From contig MNZH01000064.1 in NCBI GenBank assembly GCA_001873515.1, forward strand, positions 1 to 7,683: a DNA stretch of 7,683 nucleotides, written 5' to 3'. A model generated the notes under the pieces. The model worked only from the letters and a program-made list of their open reading frames with translations, was not told the origin of the DNA and made no database searches. Each line of letters starts with the position of its first letter. Position 1 is the stretch's first letter. The position numbers and the translations under genes are program-made. Of this stretch, positions 1 through 4,817 are shown piece by piece. The stretch comes from Parcubacteria group bacterium CG2_30_45_37. Its GTDB lineage: Bacteria > Patescibacteriota > Patescibacteriia > Patescibacteriales > GWC2-42-12.

Positions 1-1
1 C

Positions 2-484
2 ATCACCGAGGGTGATATCGCCCGGGCTGAAGCCTCCAGCGCGAAAATTTTTGGTTTCAACGTGCAAGTCACGCCGCTGGCGGCCAAGCTGGCGCGGGAA
101 AAAAACGTGGAAATTAAAAGCTATAAAATTATTTACGAATTAATCAGCGACGTTAAAGCCCGAGTGGACGGCATGATTGAGCAAGAACTGGTTAGGGTTG
201 ACTTGGGCCGATTAAAAATTTTAGCCATTTTCCGCACGGAAAAAACCGGCCAAATCGTGGGCGGCCGAGTGCTCGACGGCCGAATTGAAACCGGCTCGCT
301 CGTTGAAGTCCTGCGCGACAAACAAATTTTAGCCCAAGGCAAATTAATTAAACTGCAAATCGCCAAACAGGATACCAGTGTAGTGGAAGTCAATCAGGAA
401 TGCGGTTTGAGTTATGAGGGCAAACCGGTAATCCGGGTAGATGATATTTTACAGGTTTATAAAATGGAAAGGGTAAAGAAGTAA
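2..484 (+). CDS. infB: Translation initiation factor IF-2, C-terminal part (partial)
   Basis: IF-2 is the GTPase that delivers initiator fMet-tRNA to the 30S subunit and promotes subunit joining. Only the last 160 residues are present; the frame is open to the left edge, so the GTPase domain lies outside the window. Visible are the end of the C1 domain (ITEGDIARAEASSAKIFGFNV), the long linker helix (YELISDVKARVDGMIEQE) and the C2 beta-barrel that binds fMet-tRNA (IFRTEKTGQIVGGRVLDG, then VNQECGLSYEGKPVIRVDDI). A GTG at 62 could be misread as a start, but the homology continues upstream of it without a break. The stop at 482-484 is three bases before rbfA, so the two are almost certainly co-transcribed. 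Identification is firm from motif order and from the rbfA neighbour. Confidence 0.95.
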   Translation: MTEGDIARAEASSAKIFGFNVQVTPLAAKLAREKNVEIKSYKIIYELISDVKARVDGMIEQELVRVDLGRLKILAIFRTEKTGQIVGGRVLDGRIETGSLVEVLRDKQILAQGKLIKLQIAKQDTSVVEVNQECGLSYEGKPVIRVDDILQVYKMERVKK

Positions 485-487
485 ATT

Positions 488-838
488 ATGCCTAGAAAAA
501 TTGAACAATTAAACGACCAACTGCGCGAAGAGCTGGCCAATTTAATTGTTAAAGAAATCAATCTTGAGAACGGCCTAATTACGGTGAGCTACGTTGATTG
601 CTCACCGGATTTAAAATACGCTAAAATCGCGGTTTCGGTCCTGCCGGAAAAATACGCCGGCACGGCTTTGAAAAACTTACGCCGCCACGCCAGCCTGTTT
701 AGCAACATTTTAAGGAGCCGGCTGAAAATCAGGCAAATTCCCAAGTTTAACTGGACGCTTGATACGACCGAAAGCAAAGCGGCGGAGATTGAAGAAATGA
801 TTAAGCAGATTAAAGAAGAAGAGGGGGAAGGACTTTAA
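488..838 (+). CDS. rbfA: Ribosome-binding factor A
   Basis: RbfA is a small KH-fold protein that binds the immature 30S subunit and assists 16S rRNA 5'-end maturation and cold adaptation. The 116-residue length is normal. The signature beta-strand SPDLKYAKIAVSVLP (residues 39-53) and the C-terminal strand LKIRQIPKFNWTLD (79-92) match the family. An acidic tail rich in Glu and Lys ends the protein. In most RbfA proteins an A-x-G interhelical kink precedes this strand; here the triplet is Ala68-Ser69-Leu70, so the glycine seems replaced. The ATG follows the infB stop by three bases, with a purine-rich stretch (gggtaaagaag) just upstream that may act as a weak ribosome binding site. The stop codon is followed after one base by a palindromic repeat. 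Function by homology is secure. Confidence 0.93.
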   Translation: MPRKIEQLNDQLREELANLIVKEINLENGLITVSYVDCSPDLKYAKIAVSVLPEKYAGTALKNLRRHASLFSNILRSRLKIRQIPKFNWTLDTTESKAAEIEEMIKQIKEEEGEGL

Positions 839-839
839 C

Positions 840-949
840 TGTCATTGCGAGAAGCGTAGCGACGAAGCAATCTCACGAACAAAAAAACTATTAACCAAGG
901 TTCCACGTTCATTAGATTGCTTCGCTTCTTGCAGAAGCTCGCAATGACA
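840..949 (+). repeat. TGTCATTGCGAG-type palindromic repeat
   Basis: This is an imperfect inverted repeat filling the rbfA-nrnA gap. tgtcattgcgag at 840-851 is the exact reverse complement of ctcgcaatgaca at 938-949. gaagcaatct at 864-873 pairs with agattgcttc at 914-923. The centre is AT-rich and unrelated. The terminal sequence resembles a TGTCATTGCGAG...GAAGCAATCTC repeat I recall from intergenic regions of many bacteria, and it is probably a non-autonomous MITE- or REP-like element. It starts one base after the rbfA stop and ends eight bases before the nrnA ATG, so it would sit as a long hairpin in the shared mRNA. Confidence 0.85.
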
Positions 950-957
950 ATTTCTCT

Positions 958-1911
958 ATGGACGCTCAACTATTCATTAAAGCCTATAATTTAATAAAAT
1001 CCGCCAACAATATTCTCGTCGCCACTCACGAGCATCCGGATGGGGACGCCGTGGCCTCGGCGGCCGCGCTGGCGGAAATTTTAGAACTGGCCGGAAAAAA
1101 ATACGAGCTTTACTGCCATGACCGGATTAATTATCCGCTAAATTTTTTGCCGCACCTGGATGAATTTAAAACCAATTATGAAAACTTTAATTTTGACCTG
1201 ATTATTGTCTTGGATTGCAGCGTGGTGGAACGAACAAAGCTAGACAAAGAAATCTTAGGCCGCCGCCCGAACCAGTTGGTTTTGGAAATTGACCACCATC
1301 CCAAAATCAAAAGTTACGCCGACCTGGAAATCCGCGACTCGGCCGCGGCCGCCACCACGGAAATTTTGTATTATTTCCTTAAAGCCAATAAAATTAGAAT
1401 TAATAAAAATTTGGCTAATTGCCTGTTGGCCGGCATCCTGACCGACACGGGCAATTTTCTTTATCCCTCAACTTCGCCCCAGACCATCAATATCGCTTCG
1501 GAGATGCTGGCCAAAGGCGCGCGCCTGCCGCAGATTATGGAAAATACCTGGCGCAACAAATCAATCGCTTCCATGAAAGCCTGGGGCAAAGCCCTGTCCA
1601 ACTTAAAAATAAATAAAATTTACAATTTCGCTTACACGATTTTAGAGCCCGAAGACGTGCCTTTGGAAATGGCCGAAGAAGAGCTTGAAGGCCTGGCCGG
1701 CTTTTTGAGCAACTTGGACCGGGTCAACGGGCTAATGATTTTAAGGGAACTGCCGGAGGGAATTATCAAAGGCAATTTGCGCACCGCCAAACCTAATGTT
1801 GACATTTCAAAATTGGCGCGCGCCTTGGGCGGCGGCGGGCATGCCAAAGCCGCCGGGTTTACAGTTACCGGCTCATTGCAGAAAACAGAAAACGGCTGGA
1901 CAATAGTTTAG
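958..1911 (+). CDS. nrnA: DHH/DHHA1-family phosphoesterase, NrnA-like oligoribonuclease / pAp phosphatase
   Basis: NrnA-type enzymes are cytosolic Mn-dependent phosphodiesterases that degrade 2-5 nt RNA fragments and dephosphorylate pAp. The 317-residue length is typical. The full DHH motif set is present: HEHPDGDAVAS from His24, the aspartate motif VLDCSVVER (Asp86), the DHH triplet at 112-114 within EIDHHPKI, and GILTDTGNF (Asp163). The C-terminal DHHA1 substrate domain carries GGGGHAKAAGF from residue 291. Position after infB-rbfA matches the order seen in many Gram-positive and CPR genomes, where truB often follows; here clpP follows instead. The ATG at 958 is preceded by ttctct with no Shine-Dalgarno, and a palindromic repeat ends eight bases upstream. 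Whether it acts mainly on nanoRNA, pAp or cyclic-dinucleotide products cannot be told from sequence. Confidence 0.9.
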   Translation: MDAQLFIKAYNLIKSANNILVATHEHPDGDAVASAAALAEILELAGKKYELYCHDRINYPLNFLPHLDEFKTNYENFNFDLIIVLDCSVVERTKLDKEILGRRPNQLVLEIDHHPKIKSYADLEIRDSAAAATTEILYYFLKANKIRINKNLANCLLAGILTDTGNFLYPSTSPQTINIASEMLAKGARLPQIMENTWRNKSIASMKAWGKALSNLKINKIYNFAYTILEPEDVPLEMAEEELEGLAGFLSNLDRVNGLMILRELPEGIIKGNLRTAKPNVDISKLARALGGGGHAKAAGFTVTGSLQKTENGWTIV

Positions 1912-1940
1912 TTGACATTCCCCTCCAAATTAACTAAAAT
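1912..1940 (+). promoter_or_regulatory. Consensus-like sigma70 promoter for clpP
   Basis: TTGACA at 1912-1917 and TAAAAT at 1935-1940 are separated by exactly 17 bases. The -35 box begins directly after the nrnA stop codon. A start near 1947 would give a leader of about 20 bases before the clpP ATG. This suggests clpP is transcribed independently of the infB operon. Confidence 0.75.
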
Positions 1941-1967
1941 CTATTCATAAATTCTAACTTCAAATTT

Positions 1968-2546
1968 ATGCCCTTAATTCCCACTGTCATAGAAAAATCC
2001 GGGCAAATTGAGCGGGCTTATGATATCTATTCCCGCCTTTTAAAAGACCGCATCATTTTCTTGGGCGAGCCCATTACCGACCATACGGCCAACATTATCA
2101 TCGCCCAATTTTTATTTTTGGACGCGGAAAACAAAGACAAAGACATTAAATTCTACGTTAACACTCCGGGCGGCTCGGTCACGGCCGGCCTGGCGATTTA
2201 CGACACCATGCAGTACGTCAAGGCCGACGTCTCCACCATTTGCGTGGGCCTGGCCGCTTCCATGGGCGCGGTACTCTTGGCCGCCGGAGCCAAAGGCAAG
2301 CGCTTTTCTCTCCCCAATTCGGAAATTTTAATCCACCAGGTCATGGGCGGCTTTGAAGGCCAAGCCTCGGACATTAAAATTCATTCCGAGCATATCTTAA
2401 AAGTCAGGGAAAAACTCAATAAAATTTTAGCCAAGCATACGGGCCAGCCCATCGCCACGATTGAAAAAGACACTGACCGCGACCGTTTCATGAGCGCGGA
2501 CGAAGCGGTTAAATACGGCATAGTAGATAAGGTGATTTTAAAATAA
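1968..2546 (+). CDS. clpP: ATP-dependent Clp protease proteolytic subunit
   Basis: ClpP is the serine peptidase that forms two stacked heptameric rings and degrades proteins unfolded by ClpX, ClpA or ClpC. At 192 residues it is full length. The catalytic triad is intact: Ser98 in GLAASMGA, His123 in ILIHQVMGG and Asp172 in EKDTDRDRFMSADEA. The N-terminus (MPLIPTVIEKSGQIERAYDIYSRLLKDR, here split: PTVIEKSG then ERAYDIYSRLLKDR) and the oxyanion/substrate strand NTPGGSVTAG are standard. The ATG at 1968 is chosen because the MPLIPTVIE start matches the family; the upstream bases caaattt contain no Shine-Dalgarno. It has its own strong promoter and no Clp ATPase gene next to it. The stop codon touches a CCCCCTTT palindrome. 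Nothing about the protein looks unusual. Confidence 0.96.
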   Translation: MPLIPTVIEKSGQIERAYDIYSRLLKDRIIFLGEPITDHTANIIIAQFLFLDAENKDKDIKFYVNTPGGSVTAGLAIYDTMQYVKADVSTICVGLAASMGAVLLAAGAKGKRFSLPNSEILIHQVMGGFEGQASDIKIHSEHILKVREKLNKILAKHTGQPIATIEKDTDRDRFMSADEAVKYGIVDKVILK

Positions 2547-2582
2547 TTACCCCCTTTAACAAAGGGGGTTAGGGGGATTTTA
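2546..2582 (+). repeat. CCCCCTTT palindromic repeat, copy 1 (after clpP)
   Basis: A 37-bp unit whose first part folds as an 8-bp stem with a 3-base loop: cccccttt (2550-2557), aac, aaaggggg (2561-2568). It continues with ttagggggatttta. An identical 37-bp copy lies at 6341-6377 after rny, and a variant inverted copy at 6403-6448. It begins at the last base of the clpP stop codon and may act as a 3'-end hairpin or weak terminator. Confidence 0.9.
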
Positions 2583-2588
2583 TTTATT

Positions 2589-2615
2589 GTCATTCCTGTA
2601 AAAGCAGGAATCCAG
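2589..2615 (+). repeat. GTCATTCC...GGAATCCAG hairpin repeat
   Basis: tgtcattcctgtaaaagc followed by aggaatccag forms a 7-bp stem (attcctg 2592-2598 with caggaat 2605-2611) around a 6-base loop. It resembles the GTCATTCCCGCGAAAGCGGG-type intergenic repeat I recall from many bacterial genomes. Only one copy is seen here, seven bases after the CCCCCTTT repeat. Confidence 0.65.
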
Positions 2616-2684
2616 AAATTATAATTTCGGAAAAGATGGGGAGCTATGTTTAAACCGCAAACTGGCTCCTCTAAAATATTATAA

Positions 2685-2713
2685 TTGATTTTTAATATTA
2701 TTTTTGCTATATT
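2685..2713 (+). promoter_or_regulatory. Possible orphan promoter
   Basis: TTGATT at 2685-2690 and TATATT at 2708-2713 have a 17-base spacer, the same geometry as the two strong promoters in the window. No gene of ordinary size follows on the plus strand before the terminator at 2768-2798. The region is AT-rich, so a chance match is possible. Confidence 0.4.
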
Positions 2714-2719
2714 AATTAC

Positions 2720-2798
2720 ATGTCTGCGGAATTCAAAAAATTTTAGTTAAACATTAAATTGCATTTTAAAATACGCTCCGCTTCGGAGCGTATTTTTT
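2720..2798 (+). ncRNA. Candidate ~80-nt small RNA between promoter and terminator
   Basis: The possible promoter at 2685-2713 would start transcription near 2720, and a strong intrinsic terminator ends at 2798, giving a transcript of about 80 bases. An ATG at 2720 opens an eight-codon frame (MSAEFKKF) that would be leaderless or nearly so. No match to a known RNA family is recognised. It could equally be meaningless AT-rich spacer, with the terminator serving clpP and the opposing AbiEii gene. Confidence 0.25.
2768..2798. terminator. Bidirectional intrinsic terminator between clpP and the AbiE operon
   Basis: A perfect 13-bp stem (aaaatacgctccg at 2768-2780, cggagcgtatttt at 2784-2796) with loop ctt is followed by a T-run to 2798. 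On the minus strand the stem also ends in a run of T. It can stop transcripts from the left and from the convergent minus-strand operon, whose last stop codon is at 2815. Confidence 0.85.
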
Positions 2799-2814
2799 GC
2801 CGCTAACTCATTTA

Positions 2815-3525
2815 TTATTTTAATGCCGCCAGATAATTTTTAAGCAAAAAAATTGTCTCTTCTCTTAAATGAGTTTTAACCCAGGCCTTATCTTTCTCGC
2901 TTATAAGCTCGCCCAGACCTTGCGTAATCTGATTATCTTTAACCTGCTCAATTAGGGCAATACACTCGGCGAGATGTTCCTTAAGACTTTTGCCGGTTAA
3001 TATTTTAAGCGCTTCAGCGTCAATCTCCCAATTATTTTTAGCAAAATGCCAGATATCGTAGATGTCGCGCATGGCAGTTTGGCCGCGCAAAGTAAGCGCG
3101 GCGAGTTTTCCGGCGAGAAGATAGGATTTTTTAGCAGCCAGTATGGAGATTCCTAAATATTCTTTCAGCTCAAAGCGGTTTGGCATTGCCGGCAGACGCA
3201 TTCTGATATTCACTTCAATTTTAATATTATGATCGGCGTCGCCATAGGATAATAGAAAAAAAATCGTATTTCGTTTAATGCGCTTATCCTTAATTTCTCC
3301 ATACTGTTCTAAAATCTTTTTAACCGCCCCAAAGAATAATCTTTGATCAGCTTCATCTCCCTGAAGCAAATCAAAATCAAGATCTACCGAAAAACGGGGC
3401 AGATCATAAAACAGATAGGCGCAAGTTCCGCCCTTGAAGACAAGCCGAGGAGCAATTACGATATCGGCGTAAATATCGCGCAGAATTCGGCCCATGATGA
3501 GTTGATGTTTTTCCCTATTGAGCAT
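2815..3525 (-). CDS. AbiEii-like nucleotidyltransferase (toxin of an AbiE-type system)
   Basis: AbiEii/DUF1814 proteins are nucleotidyltransferases; in AbiE systems they are the growth-inhibiting toxin that can stop phage spread. Visible motifs are FKGGTCAYLFY (Gly32-Gly33-Thr34), RFSVDLDFD with the metal-binding pair Asp48 and Asp50, a third acidic position in IKIEVN (Glu104), and the C-terminal AGKLAALTLR...RDIYDIWHF (Lys140, Arg153, Asp154, Asp157). All expected catalytic positions appear intact. At 236 residues it is on the short side for the family. Its ATG overlaps the end of the upstream AbiEi-like gene by 11 bases, indicating translational coupling. No Shine-Dalgarno is visible. A related DUF1814 protein with a non-toxic role cannot be excluded; the pairing with a wHTH partner supports the AbiE reading. 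Confidence 0.88.
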   Translation of the reverse strand: MLNREKHQLIMGRILRDIYADIVIAPRLVFKGGTCAYLFYDLPRFSVDLDFDLLQGDEADQRLFFGAVKKILEQYGEIKDKRIKRNTIFFLLSYGDADHNIKIEVNIRMRLPAMPNRFELKEYLGISILAAKKSYLLAGKLAALTLRGQTAMRDIYDIWHFAKNNWEIDAEALKILTGKSLKEHLAECIALIEQVKDNQITQGLGELISEKDKAWVKTHLREETIFLLKNYLAALK

Positions 3526-4087
3526 ATTTTTTTTGATAATTTTTTAATCGTTCAATTAACTGGCTGTTGCCGTATATTTTTACCAGTTCAAAACATTTTT
3601 CCCAATCAATAGAGCGGAGATTGTCAAAATAATATTCCGGAAAGAGGTAAATCATATCCAAAAAAGCCCGTTCCGGCGAGGCCAGGCCGTAATTATCTTG
3701 ATTATCCACGCCCGCCGGACTAAACAAAACCGTATCTTTTAGTTTTCTAAAAGTAATTGCCGTTTTATCAATGGTCATGGTTTTTGGCCATGGACCGGCG
3801 GCAAAAATCGTCTCGTAGTGCTGAAAAATAATACCGGCTTCCCTAAGCGCCGTTTCAAAACTGATATACGAGGGAGTATAAAGGCTGGTTGCCAATTCTT
3901 TCGGATTATAATTTTTGTCCTTGGCAAAAACGGCTCTGGTCAGGCGAATTAAAGTACCCTGTTTAACATAATAGGCAATCTTGGCTTTTAGATTATCCGC
4001 GCTGGTTTCCTGCCAAAGTAAAGCCAGATCCTTATTAGTCAGGACTGTCTTAGAAGATTGGTATAATTTGGCAATTAAATTATCCAT
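3515..4087 (-). CDS. AbiEi-like winged-helix antitoxin / autorepressor
   Basis: This 190-residue protein is the first gene of the minus-strand operon. Residues 1-60 look like the AbiEi winged helix-turn-helix: TNKDLALLWQ, then LKAKIAYYVKQGTLIRLTRAVFA, the usual 'reader helix plus wing' pattern. The central and C-terminal part has family-like segments: YISFETALREAGI and the strongly recognisable ASPERAFLDMIYLFP. AbiEi proteins repress their own promoter and neutralise the AbiEii partner without known direct binding (type IV toxin-antitoxin). The ATG at 4087 sits about 33 bases after the predicted transcription start of a perfect promoter, which supports this start. The preceding bases (atttct) lack a Shine-Dalgarno. 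The family assignment rests on pattern and operon partner, so it is somewhat less certain than for AbiEii. Confidence 0.82.
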   Translation of the reverse strand: MDNLIAKLYQSSKTVLTNKDLALLWQETSADNLKAKIAYYVKQGTLIRLTRAVFAKDKNYNPKELATSLYTPSYISFETALREAGIIFQHYETIFAAGPWPKTMTIDKTAITFRKLKDTVLFSPAGVDNQDNYGLASPERAFLDMIYLFPEYYFDNLRSIDWEKCFELVKIYGNSQLIERLKNYQKKYAQ

Positions 4088-4104
4088 AGAAATATGTTTG
4101 ATGC

Positions 4105-4125
4105 AAGTAATAAATTATCTTACTT
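4105..4125. promoter_or_regulatory. Candidate operator of the AbiE operon
   Basis: aagtaa (4105-4110) and ttactt (4120-4125) form a perfect 6-bp inverted repeat with a 9-base spacer, lying at the predicted transcription start of the minus-strand operon. AbiEi regulators are known to bind inverted repeats at their own promoter, so this is a plausible site. AT-rich sequence makes a chance match possible. Confidence 0.35.
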
Positions 4126-4127
4126 CC

Positions 4128-4156
4128 ATTATACATTATTCAAAAATAGCTGTCAA
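4128..4156 (-). promoter_or_regulatory. Perfect sigma70 promoter of the AbiE operon
   Basis: Read on the minus strand, TTGACA (4156-4151) and TATAAT (4133-4128) are separated by exactly 17 bases, a full 12/12 consensus match. Transcription would start near 4121, giving a leader of about 33 bases. Such a strong promoter fits an operon that is held down by its own repressor. Confidence 0.85.
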
Positions 4157-4164
4157 TAGCCAAA

Positions 4165-4200
4165 AATGAAAACCGCCGGTTAGAACTGGCGGTTTTCATT
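4165..4200. terminator. Bidirectional hairpin upstream of the AbiE operon
   Basis: aatgaaaaccgcc (4165-4177) pairs perfectly with ggcggttttcatt (4188-4200), and the stem can extend inward by about three more pairs. The A-tract and T-tract lie inside the stem, with further T residues on the minus-strand side, so terminator function is likely but not classic. It stands just before the -35 box and would shield the operon from read-through. Confidence 0.6.
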
Positions 4201-4206
4201 GCCTAC

Positions 4207-4302
4207 CGGCAAAAGCATGCGGGGCGCTTAGCGAAGAGCTGATTTATTTGAGGAGAGAGCTTTCAAAATAATCTACTCCTCCTGCCCCGCATACTGCTGC
4301 CG
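4207..4302. other. Imperfect inverted repeat with three-way-junction potential
   Basis: atgcggggc (4217-4225) pairs with gccccgcat (4284-4292), extended outward across an internal loop by cggc (4207-4210) with gccg (4299-4302). Inside, gctt/gagc (4226-4239) and gaggag (4250-4255) with ctcctc (4276-4281) can form two small hairpins. No known RNA family is recognised. It is either a further repeat element or a structured RNA; no promoter was found for it. Confidence 0.4.
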
Positions 4303-4306
4303 ATTA

Positions 4307-4460
4307 CCCTCTCCTTACTAAGGAGAGGGCGGGGTGAGGTCTGCCCTCCTTTCAAAGGAGGGTTAGGCTTGTCCGCCGAAGCCCCTGCCCGCGCGTTGCG
4401 CGCAGGCGGGTCGGCGTAGGCGGGGAGGTTAATTTCTCCCCTTGGCAAGGAGAGGGGAAA
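4307..4460. repeat. Cluster of four adjacent hairpin repeats
   Basis: Back-to-back palindromes: ccctctcctt/aaggagaggg (4307-4329, followed by cggggtgaggt); ccctccttt/aaaggaggg (4344-4362, followed by gttagg, like the CCCCCTTT family); a GC-rich imperfect palindrome (about 4372-4424) centred on gcgcgttgcgcgc; and ctccccttgg/caaggagagggg (about 4434-4460). The first and last resemble each other. The arrangement looks like repeat elements inserted into or next to one another. An open minus-strand frame through this stretch is low-complexity and is not called as a gene. Confidence 0.75.
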
Positions 4461-4468
4461 TGCCGCCC

Positions 4469-4498
4469 TTGACCAAACCGCCGCACTTATGTTAAACT
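4469..4498 (+). promoter_or_regulatory. Tentative promoter upstream of the rny leader
   Basis: TTGACC at 4469-4474 and TAAACT at 4493-4498 have an 18-base spacer (5/6 and 4/6 matches). It would start a transcript near 4505, just before the multi-hairpin repeat at 4509, and give rny a leader of about 310 bases. The match is moderate and no experimental-type evidence is available. Confidence 0.3.
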
Positions 4499-4508
4499 AA
4501 ATCTTGTT

Positions 4509-4570
4509 CACCCGGTGAAATAATTTTGCCTCTCGGCAAAATTCCAGCTTTAGCTGGATTTCACGGGGTA
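4509..4570. repeat. Multi-hairpin palindromic repeat, copy A
   Basis: The outer stem accc (4510-4513) plus gtgaaat (4515-4521) pairs with atttcac (4558-4564) plus gggt (4566-4569), with one G-G mismatch. It encloses two adjacent hairpins: aattttgcc/ggcaaaatt (4522-4543, loop tctc) and ccagct/agctgg (4544-4557). The same architecture occurs in the copy at 7254-7312 with different hairpin sequences. Confidence 0.8.
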
Positions 4571-4609
4571 AAAATAATTAATAATTATTTCCAGTCGTCG
4601 GACAGCCTG

Positions 4610-4645
4610 CCCCGTGAAATTCGCTTAGCGAATATTTCACTGGGG
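4610..4645. repeat. Multi-hairpin palindromic repeat, copy B (single inner hairpin)
   Basis: The outer stem ccccgtgaaat (4610-4620) pairs with atttcac-t-gggg (4634-4645, one bulged T). Inside is attcgc/gcgaat with loop tta (4619-4633). The left arm is also the exact reverse complement of the right arm of copy A (atttcacgggg, 4558-4568), so A and B can pair with each other. Confidence 0.8.
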
Positions 4646-4817
4646 ATTACGGATAATTTGGACGGGATTAAATTTTACTTTTAGATTCGCAATTTTGTGG
4701 TACTTAGCAATTCTTCTAAAACTACAAGCTACTCTCAAAATATTTTGCCCAAACTAAAATAAATTTGGTCTTGTTTTATTTGTGAAAAATTGACCTCCGG
4801 CGCTGGAATACCAACTT
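4646..4817 (+). other. AT-rich leader upstream of rny, no gene seen
   Basis: This is the last part of a gene-free stretch running from 4088 to 4817, whose other content is listed separately. Here I see no RNA gene, no coding frame and no repeat. TTG-type -35 boxes can be found (for example TTGACC at 4790) but none has an acceptable -10 at the right distance. No Shine-Dalgarno precedes the rny ATG. Confidence 0.5.

Noticed and set aside
62..64. GTG at 62 as the start of a separate 140-residue protein
   Set aside because: IF-2 homology continues upstream to the window edge in the same frame.
2639..2669. Hairpin ggagc...gctcc (2640-2669) as a terminator or riboswitch
   Set aside because: The stem is only five pairs with a large loop, has no T-run and matches no known motif.
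4263..4448. Small minus-strand frame in the hairpin cluster
   Set aside because: Its sequence is made of palindromic repeats, low-complexity and Pro/Gly/Arg-rich, with no ribosome binding site or family resemblance.
4307..4645. CRISPR array
   Set aside because: The palindromes differ from each other, spacing is irregular or absent, and no cas gene is present.
4088..4817. tRNA or other known RNA gene in the gene-free stretch
   Set aside because: No T-loop (GGTTCGA-type) or other diagnostic motif of tRNA, tmRNA, RNase P RNA or 5S RNA was found; the hairpins are explained better as repeats.
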